Below are positions 52,406-60,686 of a stretch of 64,000 nucleotides of DNA, piece after piece. The notes beneath the pieces were generated by a model, which saw only the letters and a list, made by a program, of their open reading frames with translations, searched no databases and had not been told where the DNA came from. Position 1 is the stretch's first letter; every line of letters starts with the position of its first letter. The DNA is from JAJPKK01 sp963824905. GTDB taxonomy: Bacteria; Pseudomonadota; Alphaproteobacteria; Rhizobiales; Xanthobacteraceae. The stretch covers positions 1 through 64,000 of the forward strand of contig CAWGRH010000009.1 in the NCBI GenBank assembly GCA_963824905.1, in the 5' to 3' direction. A program made the position numbers and the translations under genes.

Positions 52406-52495
52406 GTGGAAATCGTCATCGGATTGGTCATCTACGCCATCATCTGGACCGTGGTCATTCTCGGCTCCGAATACATGAACAAGAATGTCCAGTGA
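52406..52495 (+). CDS. 29-residue single-span membrane peptide
   Basis: A short frame from GTG 52406 encodes MEIVIGLVIYAIIWTVVILG followed by SEYMNKNVQ: one hydrophobic span with a polar tail. It has a strong ribosome-binding sequence (GGGGAGAGG) about 7 bases before the start. The clean match of RBS, start, transmembrane span and stop supports a real small protein. Downstream of dctA; possibly an accessory of a membrane complex, but no function is known. Confidence 0.6.
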   Translation: MEIVIGLVIYAIIWTVVILGSEYMNKNVQ

Positions 52496-52640
52496 TCAGG
52501 CGTTGAGCTGCCTCGCCGCCAAGCCCGTTTTCGCCTGCGCCGGCTGGTGGTGGGAGCGCGAGGCCGGATCCGGCCGATAACCGGGTTTAAGGCTGGGCGC
52601 AGCCGTGATGCCGGACCCCCGCGGCGTCAGGCGAGTAGCG

Positions 52641-53159
52641 TCAGGCGATCCGTTCGAAGAACATCTCACGGTGCTGCATCACGCCGCGCCACGGCCGCGG
52701 CGGCGGCATCAGCACCAGAAAGTCGCCCTCGAAGCGGACACGGCGGACCTGGTCGCCGCCGAGCCGGCTGCGGTCGGCAGCGGCATCGACGCGGGTGACG
52801 AGGGTCGTGCCGTCGAAGGTGTAATTGCCGCAATAGGAGCTGTATTCGCGCTCCCCTTCCTCGGCGGGCAGCTGTGCCCGCGCATCGCACAGCACCGCGA
52901 CCATCCGGCCGTCGGCGGAAAACATCACGACGCCCATCGGAACGGGCCCGTAAGGCGCGTGCATCGGCTGGCCGGCATCGTCATGGGCGCGGGTCATGGC
53001 GAGGCGCCAAGTGCCGACGATGCTGCCGACGATGCTGCCAGCAATGCTGCGGCCAATGCCCCCGGCAATGCTGCAGTCAATGCTGCGGGCAATTTCTTCG
53101 CCATCCGTTCCCGCACCGGCGCCGGCGGAGCCGTCTTGGCGGTTGATGATTTTGCTCAA
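52641..53159 (-). CDS. Lipocalin-like domain protein with N-terminal tetrapeptide repeat
   Basis: 172 residues from TTG 53159; the start is uncertain. Residues about 50-165 form a lipocalin-like domain (GTWRLAMTRAHDDAGQP, YGPVPMGVVMFSADGRM, YCGNYTFDGTTLV, RVRFEGDFLVLMPPP) as in small uncharacterised proteins of soil bacteria. The N-terminal 45 residues are low-complexity, with SIAG/SIVG repeats from a 12-base DNA repeat, so the true start may be nearer GTWRLAM. Starts 10 bases after the upstream Bug gene ends, so probably cotranscribed. Confidence 0.7.
   Translation of the reverse strand: MSKIINRQDGSAGAGAGTDGEEIARSIDCSIAGGIGRSIAGSIVGSIVGTWRLAMTRAHDDAGQPMHAPYGPVPMGVVMFSADGRMVAVLCDARAQLPAEEGEREYSSYCGNYTFDGTTLVTRVDAAADRSRLGGDQVRRVRFEGDFLVLMPPPRPWRGVMQHREMFFERIA
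53013..53096. repeat. Degenerate 12-base tandem repeat inside a coding region
   Basis: Seven 12-base units with consensus GCCGACGATGCT/GCNGNCAATGCT; the first two are identical. On the minus strand they encode SIVG SIVG SIAG GIGR-type tetrapeptides at the N-terminus of the lipocalin-like protein. Confidence 0.85.
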
Positions 53160-53169
53160 GGCTGCGGCT

Positions 53170-54156
53170 CTATTCCACCTTGAGGCCGAGCCGGCGGATC
53201 AGCGGGCCCCATTTGGCGGACTCGCGGGCAATATCGGCGGCGTAGCCTTCGGGCGTCGAAGTCAGGGGCTCGCCACCCTGGGCGGCGATCCGCTTCGCCA
53301 TCTCAGGTGACGACGTGATCGCCTGCAAGTCCTTGTTGAGGCGCGCAACAATCGCCGCTGGCGTGCCGGCAGGCGCAAGCAGGCCGTAACGCACCGCCGC
53401 CTCGAAGCCGGGCAATCCGGATTCGCTCGCGGTGGGGACATCGGGCAGGAGGCTCGAGCGCTCCGCCGCCGCGACGGCGATGGCGCGCAGCTGCCCGGCC
53501 TCGATATTGCCGAGTGCCGGGGCGAGCGTGTTGAAGGCGATGCTGACGTGCCCGCCGAGGAGATCGTTGGTCAGCGGGCCGGTGCCCTTGTAGGTGACGA
53601 TGGTGACGTCGAGCCCGGTCATGCTGCGGAACAGCTCCGCCGCGAGATAGTTCTCGGTCCCCGGCGGCGGCGTCCCGGCATCGACCCGGCCGGGCGTTTT
53701 GGCGAGTGCGATCAGCTCGGCGATGGTCTTGGCGGGAAAGGCCGGGTTCGACATCACCACGATGGGGGTCGAGGCGATGAGACCGATCGGCCGGAAATCG
53801 CGCGCCACATCGTAGCCCGGCTCGGCATAGAGGCTCGGATTGATCGACGTGGTCCCGCTCGTCGCCATCGCGAGGGTGTAGCCGTCAGCCGGCGCCCGCG
53901 CCGCCGCCCGCGTCCCGATCACGCCGGCAGCGCCGCCGCGGTTCTCGATGACGATCTGCTGGCCGAGCGCGGCCGAAAGCCGCTCGGCGAGGATGCGCCC
54001 GATCGCATCGACGCCGCCGCCGGCGGGAAACGGCACGATCATGGTGATCGGCCGGTTCGGGTAGTCCTGCGCGGCGGCGCGGCCCAAGGCGGCCGCCAGA
54101 ATGGCAAAGCCGATGGCGGCGGCCAGCAAGCCACGGATTGGTCGGTTGCCCTGCAT
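53170..54156 (-). CDS. Tripartite tricarboxylate transporter (Bug) family substrate-binding protein
   Basis: 328 residues from ATG 54156 (MQGNRPIRGLLAAAIGFAIL), signal peptide ending near AAAQDYP. The mature start YPNRPITMIVPFPAGGGVDAI and the segments PDVPTASESGLPGFE and YGLLAPAGTPAAIVARLN are typical. The same family as the gene at 2644-3648, but clearly a different member. No transporter membrane genes are adjacent; the lipocalin-like gene follows after 10 bases. Confidence 0.9.
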   Translation of the reverse strand: MQGNRPIRGLLAAAIGFAILAAALGRAAAQDYPNRPITMIVPFPAGGGVDAIGRILAERLSAALGQQIVIENRGGAAGVIGTRAAARAPADGYTLAMATSGTTSINPSLYAEPGYDVARDFRPIGLIASTPIVVMSNPAFPAKTIAELIALAKTPGRVDAGTPPPGTENYLAAELFRSMTGLDVTIVTYKGTGPLTNDLLGGHVSIAFNTLAPALGNIEAGQLRAIAVAAAERSSLLPDVPTASESGLPGFEAAVRYGLLAPAGTPAAIVARLNKDLQAITSSPEMAKRIAAQGGEPLTSTPEGYAADIARESAKWGPLIRRLGLKVE

Positions 54157-54401
54157 GGCGCCTTGATCCCGGCGGGTTGAGGCCAAAATGTTGCAGCAAC
54201 GCCAAGGCTAACGCAACAGAGCCGATCCTCGCAGGGGCCTCCCGCAATTCTTCGTAAACCATGCCGCCGGGGCCGTGTGCGCGAGACCGTTCAGACCCAA
54301 ATTATCTTTTTTTGGCCGTGATGTTTTCGTTTCCTTGGCGCGAGAGCGGGCGGGGCGGCCGCGCAATGGCGTGCCGGAACGCCCGCCGACGGAGGGGTGG
54401 G

Positions 54402-54644
54402 ATGCGACGTTTGACGGTGGCGATCACGGCCGCACTCCTGATGTGCGCCATACCTGCCTACGCCCAAATGAACCCTGGCGGATTGGGGGGCGGCCGAGGC
54501 GGGAAGCAGATGGGGAAGGGTATGCCCGACGAGAAAAAGGACACGCGATCGGCCGACCAGAAGAAGAAGGACGAGAGCGCGTTCAAGGACGCGGTCGGCC
54601 GCATCCCGGACGGAAAGTTCGATCCCTGGGGAAAGGTCCGCTGA
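54402..54644 (+). CDS. Small exported protein with conserved DPWGKVR tail (paralogue 1)
   Basis: 80 residues from ATG 54402 (GGAGGGGTGGG upstream), with a signal peptide ending AYAQ. The mature part is Gly/Lys-rich (GGLGGGRGGKQMGKGMPDEK) and ends with the motif DAVGRIPDGKFDPWGKVR, shared with the next gene. Function unknown; periplasmic. Confidence 0.75.
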   Translation: MRRLTVAITAALLMCAIPAYAQMNPGGLGGGRGGKQMGKGMPDEKKDTRSADQKKKDESAFKDAVGRIPDGKFDPWGKVR

Positions 54645-54740
54645 GTCCACGTTCCAGCTTCGCGCATTCGTGTGGCCCGACTTGTGCACGCCGGTGAGCG
54701 CAAAGCCCGGCAGTAACTTCCGATCCGACGGAGAAGTGGG

Positions 54741-54977
54741 ATGCGACATTTCCTGGTGGCCGCTGCGACTGCAACGCTGGCGTTCGCAGCCATGCCTGCG
54801 CACGCGCAGTACGGCAGCTCGTTGAGCCGCAGCCCGTTGAGCAATGCCCAGCAGCCCGAGGAAAAAAAGGAGGCGAAGACGCCCGACCAGAAGAAAAAAG
54901 AGGAAGGCGCCTTCAAGGACGCGGTCGGCCGTATCCCGGACGGGAAGTTCGATCCCTGGGGGAAGGTCCGCCGTTAA
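54741..54977 (+). CDS. Small exported protein with conserved DPWGKVR tail (paralogue 2)
   Basis: 78 residues, signal peptide ending AHAQ. The last about 30 residues (DQKKKEEGAFKDAVGRIPDG then KFDPWGKVRR) nearly repeat the upstream gene, while the middle differs (YGSSLSRSPLSNAQQPEEKK). A tandem duplicate that has diverged in the centre. Both have GGAG-type ribosome sites and similar 5' ends. Function unknown. Confidence 0.75.
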   Translation: MRHFLVAAATATLAFAAMPAHAQYGSSLSRSPLSNAQQPEEKKEAKTPDQKKKEEGAFKDAVGRIPDGKFDPWGKVRR

Positions 54978-55181
54978 GTGATTCGGGGCCGCGCGGGCGC
55001 CCCGTGATCAAGCCGGCGAGTTGCGGACCAATTCCGCCGTCCGCTTTGCCAGCCCCCGCTGTGCCAAAACACGACTTCCTATCTGTCAAAGAATATCTCC
55101 AATGGTGCGGCGCAACATGGCGACACCGGGAGACCATGCAAGTCTGCCGCAACGGCGAGACGGACGGCCTCGCGGGCTTTA

Positions 55182-55664
55182 TCAGCCCGGCTGCGAACCG
55201 CCGCGCTGCTTTGCCCCGTGTAGGAAGCCAGCGAACGCCTTCAGCGTGACGTCGGAGACGTGGTGCTCGATCCCCTCGGCGTCCGCCTCGGCGGCTTCCG
55301 CGGGGACGCCGAGCGCGACCAGCACGTCGACGACGAGGCGATGGCGGGATCGCACCCGGGCGGCGAGCTCGCGGCCGCTCTCGGTGAGGAACACGCCGCG
55401 ATAGGGGCGGGCGGTCGCGACGCCCTCGCGCTTCAATCGGGCGATCATCTTGATGGCGGTCGCGTGCGACACGCCAAGCCGCCGTGCGATATCGGTAGGG
55501 CGTGCCTCGCCGGTGCCGGCGTGGAGGTCGTCAATCAGCTCGACATAATCCTCGATCAGCGCCGTAGATTGCGCCGAGCGCGTCTTGCCGAACCGGCGCG
55601 CCTGGGCGAGCTCGGTCGGGAGATTCGGCGGATCTGATGAGGCGGGGGAGGCCTTGTCGGACAT
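55182..55664 (-). CDS. mntR: Manganese-responsive transcriptional regulator (DtxR/MntR family)
   Basis: 160 residues, with an N-terminal winged helix (YVELIDDLHAGTGEARPTDI, RRLGVSHATAIKMIARLKRE) and the DtxR-type dimerisation domain carrying metal ligands (ESGRELAARVRSRHRLVVDV, EADAEGIEHHVSD). Divergent from mntH, which together with the operator between them fixes its role: with Mn bound it represses uptake genes. Confidence 0.9.
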   Translation of the reverse strand: MSDKASPASSDPPNLPTELAQARRFGKTRSAQSTALIEDYVELIDDLHAGTGEARPTDIARRLGVSHATAIKMIARLKREGVATARPYRGVFLTESGRELAARVRSRHRLVVDVLVALGVPAEAAEADAEGIEHHVSDVTLKAFAGFLHGAKQRGGSQPG

Positions 55665-55791
55665 GGCCTTTCCTCAAAACCGGGTGGCTTTGACCAAGGA
55701 ATCGGTGTCCGGCGCTTGCGCCGCCGCGGACGCGACGATCTAGCGCCATTTCGAACAAATTGCAAAATCCTCAATCAAAATGAAGCCGTTG

Positions 55792-55804
55792 CTACAATTT
55801 GTAG
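55792..55804. promoter_or_regulatory. Short palindrome in the mntR-mntH intergenic region
   Basis: CTACAATTTGTAG, two 6-base arms (CTACAA/TTGTAG) around one base, carries the half-site found in the larger operator but in reversed order. It lies just before a TTGACA (55809-55814) and could be a second regulator site for mntR or mntH. Confidence 0.45.
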
Positions 55805-55836
55805 GTACTTGACAAGCGGGGTGTTGTTCTCCCAAA

Positions 55837-55852
55837 TGTAGCTCAGGCTACA
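55837..55852. promoter_or_regulatory. Predicted MntR operator upstream of mntH
   Basis: TGTAGCTCAGGCTACA is a perfect 6-base inverted repeat with a 4-base spacer, 27 bases before the mntH start and just downstream of TTGACA at 55809. The flanks AA..CTTTAAGG are shared with the copy at 58258. Confidence 0.75.
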
Positions 55853-55878
55853 CTTTAAGGTCGAAGCTGACGTTACCG

Positions 55879-57207
55879 ATGACCGAATCGATCGGCACCG
55901 AGCGCACTCTCGCGCGGCCCACTCTGACCGAGCGCACCGTCGCTGCGACCCGCGAGGTTCTCGCAGGGAGGCGCGCCGGGCTCGCGGGGTGGCTTGCGTT
56001 TGCCGGTCCGGCGGTGATCGCCTCGATCGCCTACATCGACCCCGGAAACTACGCGACCAACATCCAGGCCGGCGCGCGCTATGGCTACGAGCTGTTGTGG
56101 GTGGTGGTGGTCGCGAATCTGATCGCCATGCTGTTCCAGGCGCTCTCCGCGAAGCTCGGCATCGTCACCGGCAAGAACCTCGCCGAGCATTGCCGCGAGC
56201 ACTTTCCCCAGCCGGTGGTGTGGGCGATGTGGGCGGTGAGCGAGATCGCCGCGATGGCGACCGACCTCGCCGAGTTTCTCGGCGGCGCCATCGGGCTGTC
56301 CCTCCTGCTGCACATTCCGCTCATCGCCGGCATGGCAGTGACCGCGGTCGTCACCTACGGCATCCTGATGTTCGAACGCTCCGGCTTCCGGCCGGTCGAG
56401 CTCATCATCGCGAGCCTGATCGCGGTGATCGGCGTGTGCTACCTGATCGAGCTCTTCATCGCGCCGATCGACTGGGGTGCCGCCGCGCGCAGCGCAGTGA
56501 CGCCGCGCATCGCCGACGCGCAGGCGCTGTTGCTCGCAGTCGGCATCATCGGCGCCACCGTGATGCCGCATGCGATCTATCTGCATTCCGGCCTGACCCA
56601 GGCGCGCACGCCGGTGCACAACGACGACGAACGCCGCCGCGTCCTGCGCTTCTCCAACCGCGAGGTCGTCGTCGCGCTTGCGGTCGCCGGCCTCATCAAC
56701 ATGGCGATGGTGCTGATGGCCTCGAGCGCCTTCCATGCCGGGCACAGCGACGTCGCCGAGATCGAGACCGCCTATTACACGCTTACCCCGCTGCTCGGCG
56801 GCGCGGCGTCGGGGCTGTTCCTGGTCTCGCTGATTGCGTCGGGAATTTCGAGCTCCGCGGTCGGCACCATGGCGGGGCAGATCATCATGCAGGGCTTCGT
56901 GCGCTTCCGCATCCCGGTGTGGCTGCGTCGCCTCGTGACGATGCTGCCGGCATTCGTCGTGGTCGGCCTCGGGGCCGATTCCACCCAAGCCCTCGTGGTG
57001 AGCCAGGTCGTGCTCAGCATCGCACTGCCGCTGCCGATGATCGCGCTGCTGATATTCTCCTCGCGTGCCGACATCATGGGCAAGTTCGCCAACTCGAAGC
57101 TTACCAACGCCGCGGCGATCGTTGGCGCCGGGATCGTGCTGGTGCTCAACGCGTTCCTGATCGTACAGACCCTCGGCGTGCCGATCCCCGGCCTGTCGCC
57201 CGGCTGA
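55879..57207 (+). CDS. mntH: Nramp-family divalent metal (Mn) transporter
   Basis: 442 residues with about 11 membrane spans. Family motifs are intact: DPGN in span 1 (AYIDPGNYATNIQAGA), with the metal-coordinating Asp and Asn, and MPH in span 6 (TVMPHAIYLHSG). It is a proton-coupled importer of Mn2+. The MntR operator at 55837 implies repression when Mn is plentiful. The MgtC-like gene lies 168 bases downstream. Confidence 0.96.
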   Translation: MTESIGTERTLARPTLTERTVAATREVLAGRRAGLAGWLAFAGPAVIASIAYIDPGNYATNIQAGARYGYELLWVVVVANLIAMLFQALSAKLGIVTGKNLAEHCREHFPQPVVWAMWAVSEIAAMATDLAEFLGGAIGLSLLLHIPLIAGMAVTAVVTYGILMFERSGFRPVELIIASLIAVIGVCYLIELFIAPIDWGAAARSAVTPRIADAQALLLAVGIIGATVMPHAIYLHSGLTQARTPVHNDDERRRVLRFSNREVVVALAVAGLINMAMVLMASSAFHAGHSDVAEIETAYYTLTPLLGGAASGLFLVSLIASGISSSAVGTMAGQIIMQGFVRFRIPVWLRRLVTMLPAFVVVGLGADSTQALVVSQVVLSIALPLPMIALLIFSSRADIMGKFANSKLTNAAAIVGAGIVLVLNAFLIVQTLGVPIPGLSPG

Positions 57208-57375
57208 ACGAGCGGGCCACCGCACACCGCCTCCCCGTGACCACGGTGTTTGCCGGTCGTCGCATCTGCGTCATCAAGCCGATGCATTGACGTCATGGGA
57301 GCCCGCCGCCTTGGCGTCGGTCGCAGCACCGGACCGCCAGCGGGAATTTCACACCATGACACCGGAGCAATACCG

Positions 57376-58137
57376 ATGACGCCTCAGGAAGCGGCTCTCG
57401 ACCTCGCTGCGGCGTTCTGCCTGAGCGCGGTCATCGGCTTCGAGCGGCAATGGCGCAACCGGCTTGCGGGGCTTCGCACCAACACGCTGGTCGCGCTGGG
57501 CGCTGCCACCTTCGTCGTGTTCGCGCAGCTCTACCCTGAGGAATCGAGCCCGACCCGGGTCGCCGCACAGGTGGTGTCGGGTATCGGCTTTCTCGGCGCC
57601 GGCTTGATCTTTCGCGAGGGCCTGAGCGTGCGTGGGCTCAACACCGCCGCCACACTGTGGTGCTCGGCCGCGATCGGCGTGCTCGCCGGCGCCGGCTTTC
57701 CGCTCTATGCCGCGATTGCCACCGGCTTCGTCGTGTTCGTCAACCTGCTGCTGCGGCCGATCGTGAATTTCATCAACCGGCAGCCGCTCACCGGCACCGA
57801 GCTCGAGGTCGGCTATCTCCTGTGCGTGACGTGCCGAAGTCCCGACGAGGCGCACATCCGCGCGCTGCTGCTGCAGGGTCTCGCGGGCGGCGCATTGTCG
57901 TTGCGGCGCCTCGACAGCACCGACCTCGAAGGCGGTGGGCGCGTCGTGGTCACGGCGTTCGTCACCGCGCCGCAACGCGTCGATACCGATGTCGAGAAGA
58001 TCGTCGGGCGGCTCAGCCTGGAGCCGACGGTGTCGGCAGCGCGCTGGCAGGCGGATATCCGCATCGAGGCCGACGCCCCCACCAGCGGGACGCCGCCGCC
58101 GCTCGGCGCGCCGGCGGTTTCGCCTGCCGAGCATTGA
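57376..58137 (+). CDS. MgtC/SapB-family membrane protein
   Basis: 253 residues from ATG 57376 (CGGAGC upstream). The N-terminal four or five spans have the family signature (VIGFERQWRNRLAGLRTNTL, GIGFLGAGLIFREG, VRGLNTAATLWCSAAIG). The C-terminal cytoplasmic ACT-like domain spans residues about 150-240. MgtC proteins modulate membrane ATPase and adaptation to low Mg or phosphate. Its place between mntH and the porin gene suggests a metal-homeostasis role; that is inference. No riboswitch was recognised in the gap before it. Confidence 0.87.
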   Translation: MTPQEAALDLAAAFCLSAVIGFERQWRNRLAGLRTNTLVALGAATFVVFAQLYPEESSPTRVAAQVVSGIGFLGAGLIFREGLSVRGLNTAATLWCSAAIGVLAGAGFPLYAAIATGFVVFVNLLLRPIVNFINRQPLTGTELEVGYLLCVTCRSPDEAHIRALLLQGLAGGALSLRRLDSTDLEGGGRVVVTAFVTAPQRVDTDVEKIVGRLSLEPTVSAARWQADIRIEADAPTSGTPPPLGAPAVSPAEH

Positions 58138-58257
58138 GCCTGCCGGCGCACGCTCTCACAGATAGCGCGCGCGGCATTTGAGAGCCCGATGTGGCCAGAA
58201 TGCAGCAGCTGCAACAGTATCGTATGTAAGCTGGATTGTCAGGCCTAGACTCGATAA

Positions 58258-58273
58258 TGTAGCCTAGGTTACA
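58258..58273. promoter_or_regulatory. Predicted MntR operator upstream of the porin-like gene
   Basis: TGTAGCCTAGGTTACA with flanks AA..CTTTATGG matches the mntH operator at 13 of 16 positions plus most of the flank. It lies about 140 bases before the start of the two-domain outer-membrane protein. Confidence 0.7.
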
Positions 58274-58410
58274 CTTTATGGTCTCTTGATCAGAGGGGTC
58301 CGGAGGCGATGGCGAACCGCTCCTGCATCCGCATCTGCTCTCAAGGTGTTGCAGCCACGCGATTCCCATCTGTCACGGGAAAATGGTAGATTTCGTCGGG
58401 GGAATTGAAC

Positions 58411-60534
58411 ATGCCCAGGTGTCGCGTCGGCCGGCCCGCGAAGGGCCGTGCTGCGAGCTTTTGCCCGCGGCGCGGCACCGCGGCGCATGGTTCAGCCTCG
58501 AACCTGTTCACGGCGCGACTGCGTGCCGGCGTTGCGGTGGCCGCGCTGCTCGGCGTCAGCGGCGCCGGGGCCGGAGCCGCTGATCTCACCGCGTCCGCAT
58601 GGGCGCCCTTCGACGCCTCGGGGTTCTATCTCGGCGGCCATATCGGCATGGCTTCGGGAGGCTCCGCCTTCACTGCGACCCAGCCCGGCGGGGCGCCCGG
58701 ATTCACAGGTACCGTCGATCAGTTCCGCCCCTTTGATTTTTTCACCGGCGAGGGCAGCAACATCGGAGGCTTCCAGTTCGGCTACAACGCCGTCTACCGT
58801 TCGGGCTTGGTGCTCGGCCTCGAGACCGACATCACCTTTCCCGGCAACATGAGTGGCCTCGCCACCTTCGCGACGCCGGCGATCGGTACGGCGACCTACG
58901 ACGACAAGCTGCTGATGTCGGGCTCGTTGCGCGGCCGCATCGGCTACACCGCCAACCACTGGCTCTATTACGCGACGGCCGGCTTCGCCTGGGCCCAGGA
59001 CAACGTCACGCGCACGCAGCTAAGCGACAGCCCGTTCGGCACCGCCGGTGGCACGATCGAGACCAAATTCCCGGTGCGGCTCGGCTGGACGGCCGGCGCC
59101 GGTGTCGAGATGCCGCTGGTGCCCCATTGGACGGCGCGGGTCGAGTATCTCTATTCCGCCTACGACACCTCGACAGTCGTGTTTCCCCTCGCGGGCCAGC
59201 GCTTCAACTCGACCTTGACGACGCAGCAGTGGCGCGTCGGGCTCAACTACCAGCTCGGCGAGGCTGCCGCGAAACCCGGCAGCGGCGGCATTGCGCCCCT
59301 TGAAGGCGACAACTGGGCGATCCACGGCCAGACGACCTTCGTGAGCCAGTTCGCGCCGTCGTTCCATGCGCCGTATCGCGGCCAGAACAGCCTCGACTCC
59401 AATTCGGGCCGCGAGACCTGGGACGCCACGCTCTATGTCGGGGTGTCGCCCTGGCAGGGCGCGGAGATCTGGATCAATCCGGAGATCGACCAGGGCTTCG
59501 GATTGAGCAACACGCTCGGGCTTGCGGGCTTTCCGAGCGCCGAAGCCTATAAGCTCGGCGCCAACGACCCCTACCTGCGGGTGCCCCGCTACTTCATCCG
59601 TCAGACCATCGATTTCGGTCCCGCCACCGAGAAAGTCGACGCCGACATCAATCAGTTCGGCGGAAAGCAGTCGACCGACCGCTTGGTGCTCACGGTCGGC
59701 AAATTCAGCGCCTCCGATATTTTCGACACCGTGAAATATGCCCACGACCCCCGGAACGACTTCCTGAACTGGACGCTGGTCGACGCCGGCACCTGGGATT
59801 ATTCCGCCGACGCCTGGGGCTATACTTATGGCGCCACTGCCGAATGGTATCACGGCCCGTGGGCAGTACGCGGCGGCCTGTTCGATCTCTCGATCGTGCC
59901 GAACAGCATCGAGCTCGATCGCTTCCACGAATTCCAGATCAATTACGAGGTGGAGCGCACCCACCAGATCTTCGGCCAGCCCGGCAGCATCATGTTCGAC
60001 GGCTTCGTCACCCGCGGCCGGATGGGCGGCTTCGACGACGCGATCGTGTTCGCCCAGCAGTTCGGTGGCACGCCGGACATGGCGAATGTCCGCCGCTATC
60101 AGAGCCGGATCGGCTTCAACCTCAATTTCGAGCAGCAGGTCGTGCCCAATGTCGGCGCATTCGGCCGCTTCGGCTGGGCCAATGGCAATGTCGAGCCGTA
60201 TGAGTTCACCGACGTCGACCGCACCGCGTCGGCCGGCGTGCAGCTTGCCGGCAAGCTGTGGGGCAGGGCGGACGACACCTTCGGCTTTGCCGGCGTCGTC
60301 AACATGATCTCGGCGCCGCACATTGCGTATCTCAACGCCGGCGGCCTCGGCATCCTGGTCGGTGACGGCCAGCTCCCGCATCCCGGGCCGGAGCAGATTA
60401 TCGAAACCTATTATTCCTTTCCGCTCGGCGCCTTGCGCGCGACCGTGGACTATCAGTTCTTTATGAACCCCGGCTACAACCGCGACCGCGGTCCGGTCTC
60501 GGTGCTGGGAACCCGGCTGCACGCGCAGTTTTAG
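58411..60534 (+). CDS. Two-domain outer-membrane protein: Omp25-like barrel fused to OprB-type porin
   Basis: 707 residues from ATG 58411 (GGGGGAA upstream). After a long basic leader and signal segment (AGVAVAALLGVSGAGAGAAD), residues about 60-290 form an Omp25/31-like eight-stranded barrel (FYLGGHIGMASGG, GFQFGYNAVYRSGL, ARVEYLYSAYDTS, WRVGLNYQLGEA). Residues about 300-707 form a carbohydrate-porin (OprB) domain (WAIHGQTTFVSQFAPSFHAPY) ending in a C-terminal Phe. The MntR-like operator suggests it admits Mn2+, like the Mn-regulated channel MnoP of Bradyrhizobium. Confidence 0.85.
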   Translation: MPRCRVGRPAKGRAASFCPRRGTAAHGSASNLFTARLRAGVAVAALLGVSGAGAGAADLTASAWAPFDASGFYLGGHIGMASGGSAFTATQPGGAPGFTGTVDQFRPFDFFTGEGSNIGGFQFGYNAVYRSGLVLGLETDITFPGNMSGLATFATPAIGTATYDDKLLMSGSLRGRIGYTANHWLYYATAGFAWAQDNVTRTQLSDSPFGTAGGTIETKFPVRLGWTAGAGVEMPLVPHWTARVEYLYSAYDTSTVVFPLAGQRFNSTLTTQQWRVGLNYQLGEAAAKPGSGGIAPLEGDNWAIHGQTTFVSQFAPSFHAPYRGQNSLDSNSGRETWDATLYVGVSPWQGAEIWINPEIDQGFGLSNTLGLAGFPSAEAYKLGANDPYLRVPRYFIRQTIDFGPATEKVDADINQFGGKQSTDRLVLTVGKFSASDIFDTVKYAHDPRNDFLNWTLVDAGTWDYSADAWGYTYGATAEWYHGPWAVRGGLFDLSIVPNSIELDRFHEFQINYEVERTHQIFGQPGSIMFDGFVTRGRMGGFDDAIVFAQQFGGTPDMANVRRYQSRIGFNLNFEQQVVPNVGAFGRFGWANGNVEPYEFTDVDRTASAGVQLAGKLWGRADDTFGFAGVVNMISAPHIAYLNAGGLGILVGDGQLPHPGPEQIIETYYSFPLGALRATVDYQFFMNPGYNRDRGPVSVLGTRLHAQF

Positions 60535-60572
60535 TCCAAGCGTCAGCTCCGTCGCGTTTCGCCACGCCCACG

Positions 60573-60607
60573 AAGTGTCTTCTCGAATCTGCAAGTGTCT
60601 TCTCGAA
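60573..60607. repeat. Two copies of a 15-base direct repeat
   Basis: AAGTGTCTTCTCGAA occurs at 60573-60587 and 60593-60607, exactly 20 bases apart, between the converging porin and OMP genes. Possibly a binding site or remnant; no further support. Confidence 0.7.
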
Positions 60608-60626
60608 CCTCATGTTCGAACGACAA

Positions 60627-60650
60627 AGGCCCCGGCTTGCGCCGGGGCCT
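60627..60650 (-). terminator. Rho-independent terminator of the downstream OMP gene
   Basis: 10-bp stem (AGGCCCCGGC / GCCGGGGCCT) with a 4-base loop, followed on the minus strand by TTTGTCGTT. It lies 36 bases beyond the stop of the OMP gene. Confidence 0.75.
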
Positions 60651-60686
60651 CGATCTGCAAGAGCTCGGATTGCGCGAACGCTCAGC

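Noticed and set aside
53013..53096. CRISPR array
   Set aside because: Units are 12 bases in direct tandem without spacers; it is a coding microsatellite. No CRISPR array was found anywhere in the window.
57208..57375. Possible metal riboswitch between mntH and the mgtC-like gene
   Set aside because: No M-box or yybP-ykoY consensus could be found by eye in the 168 bases.
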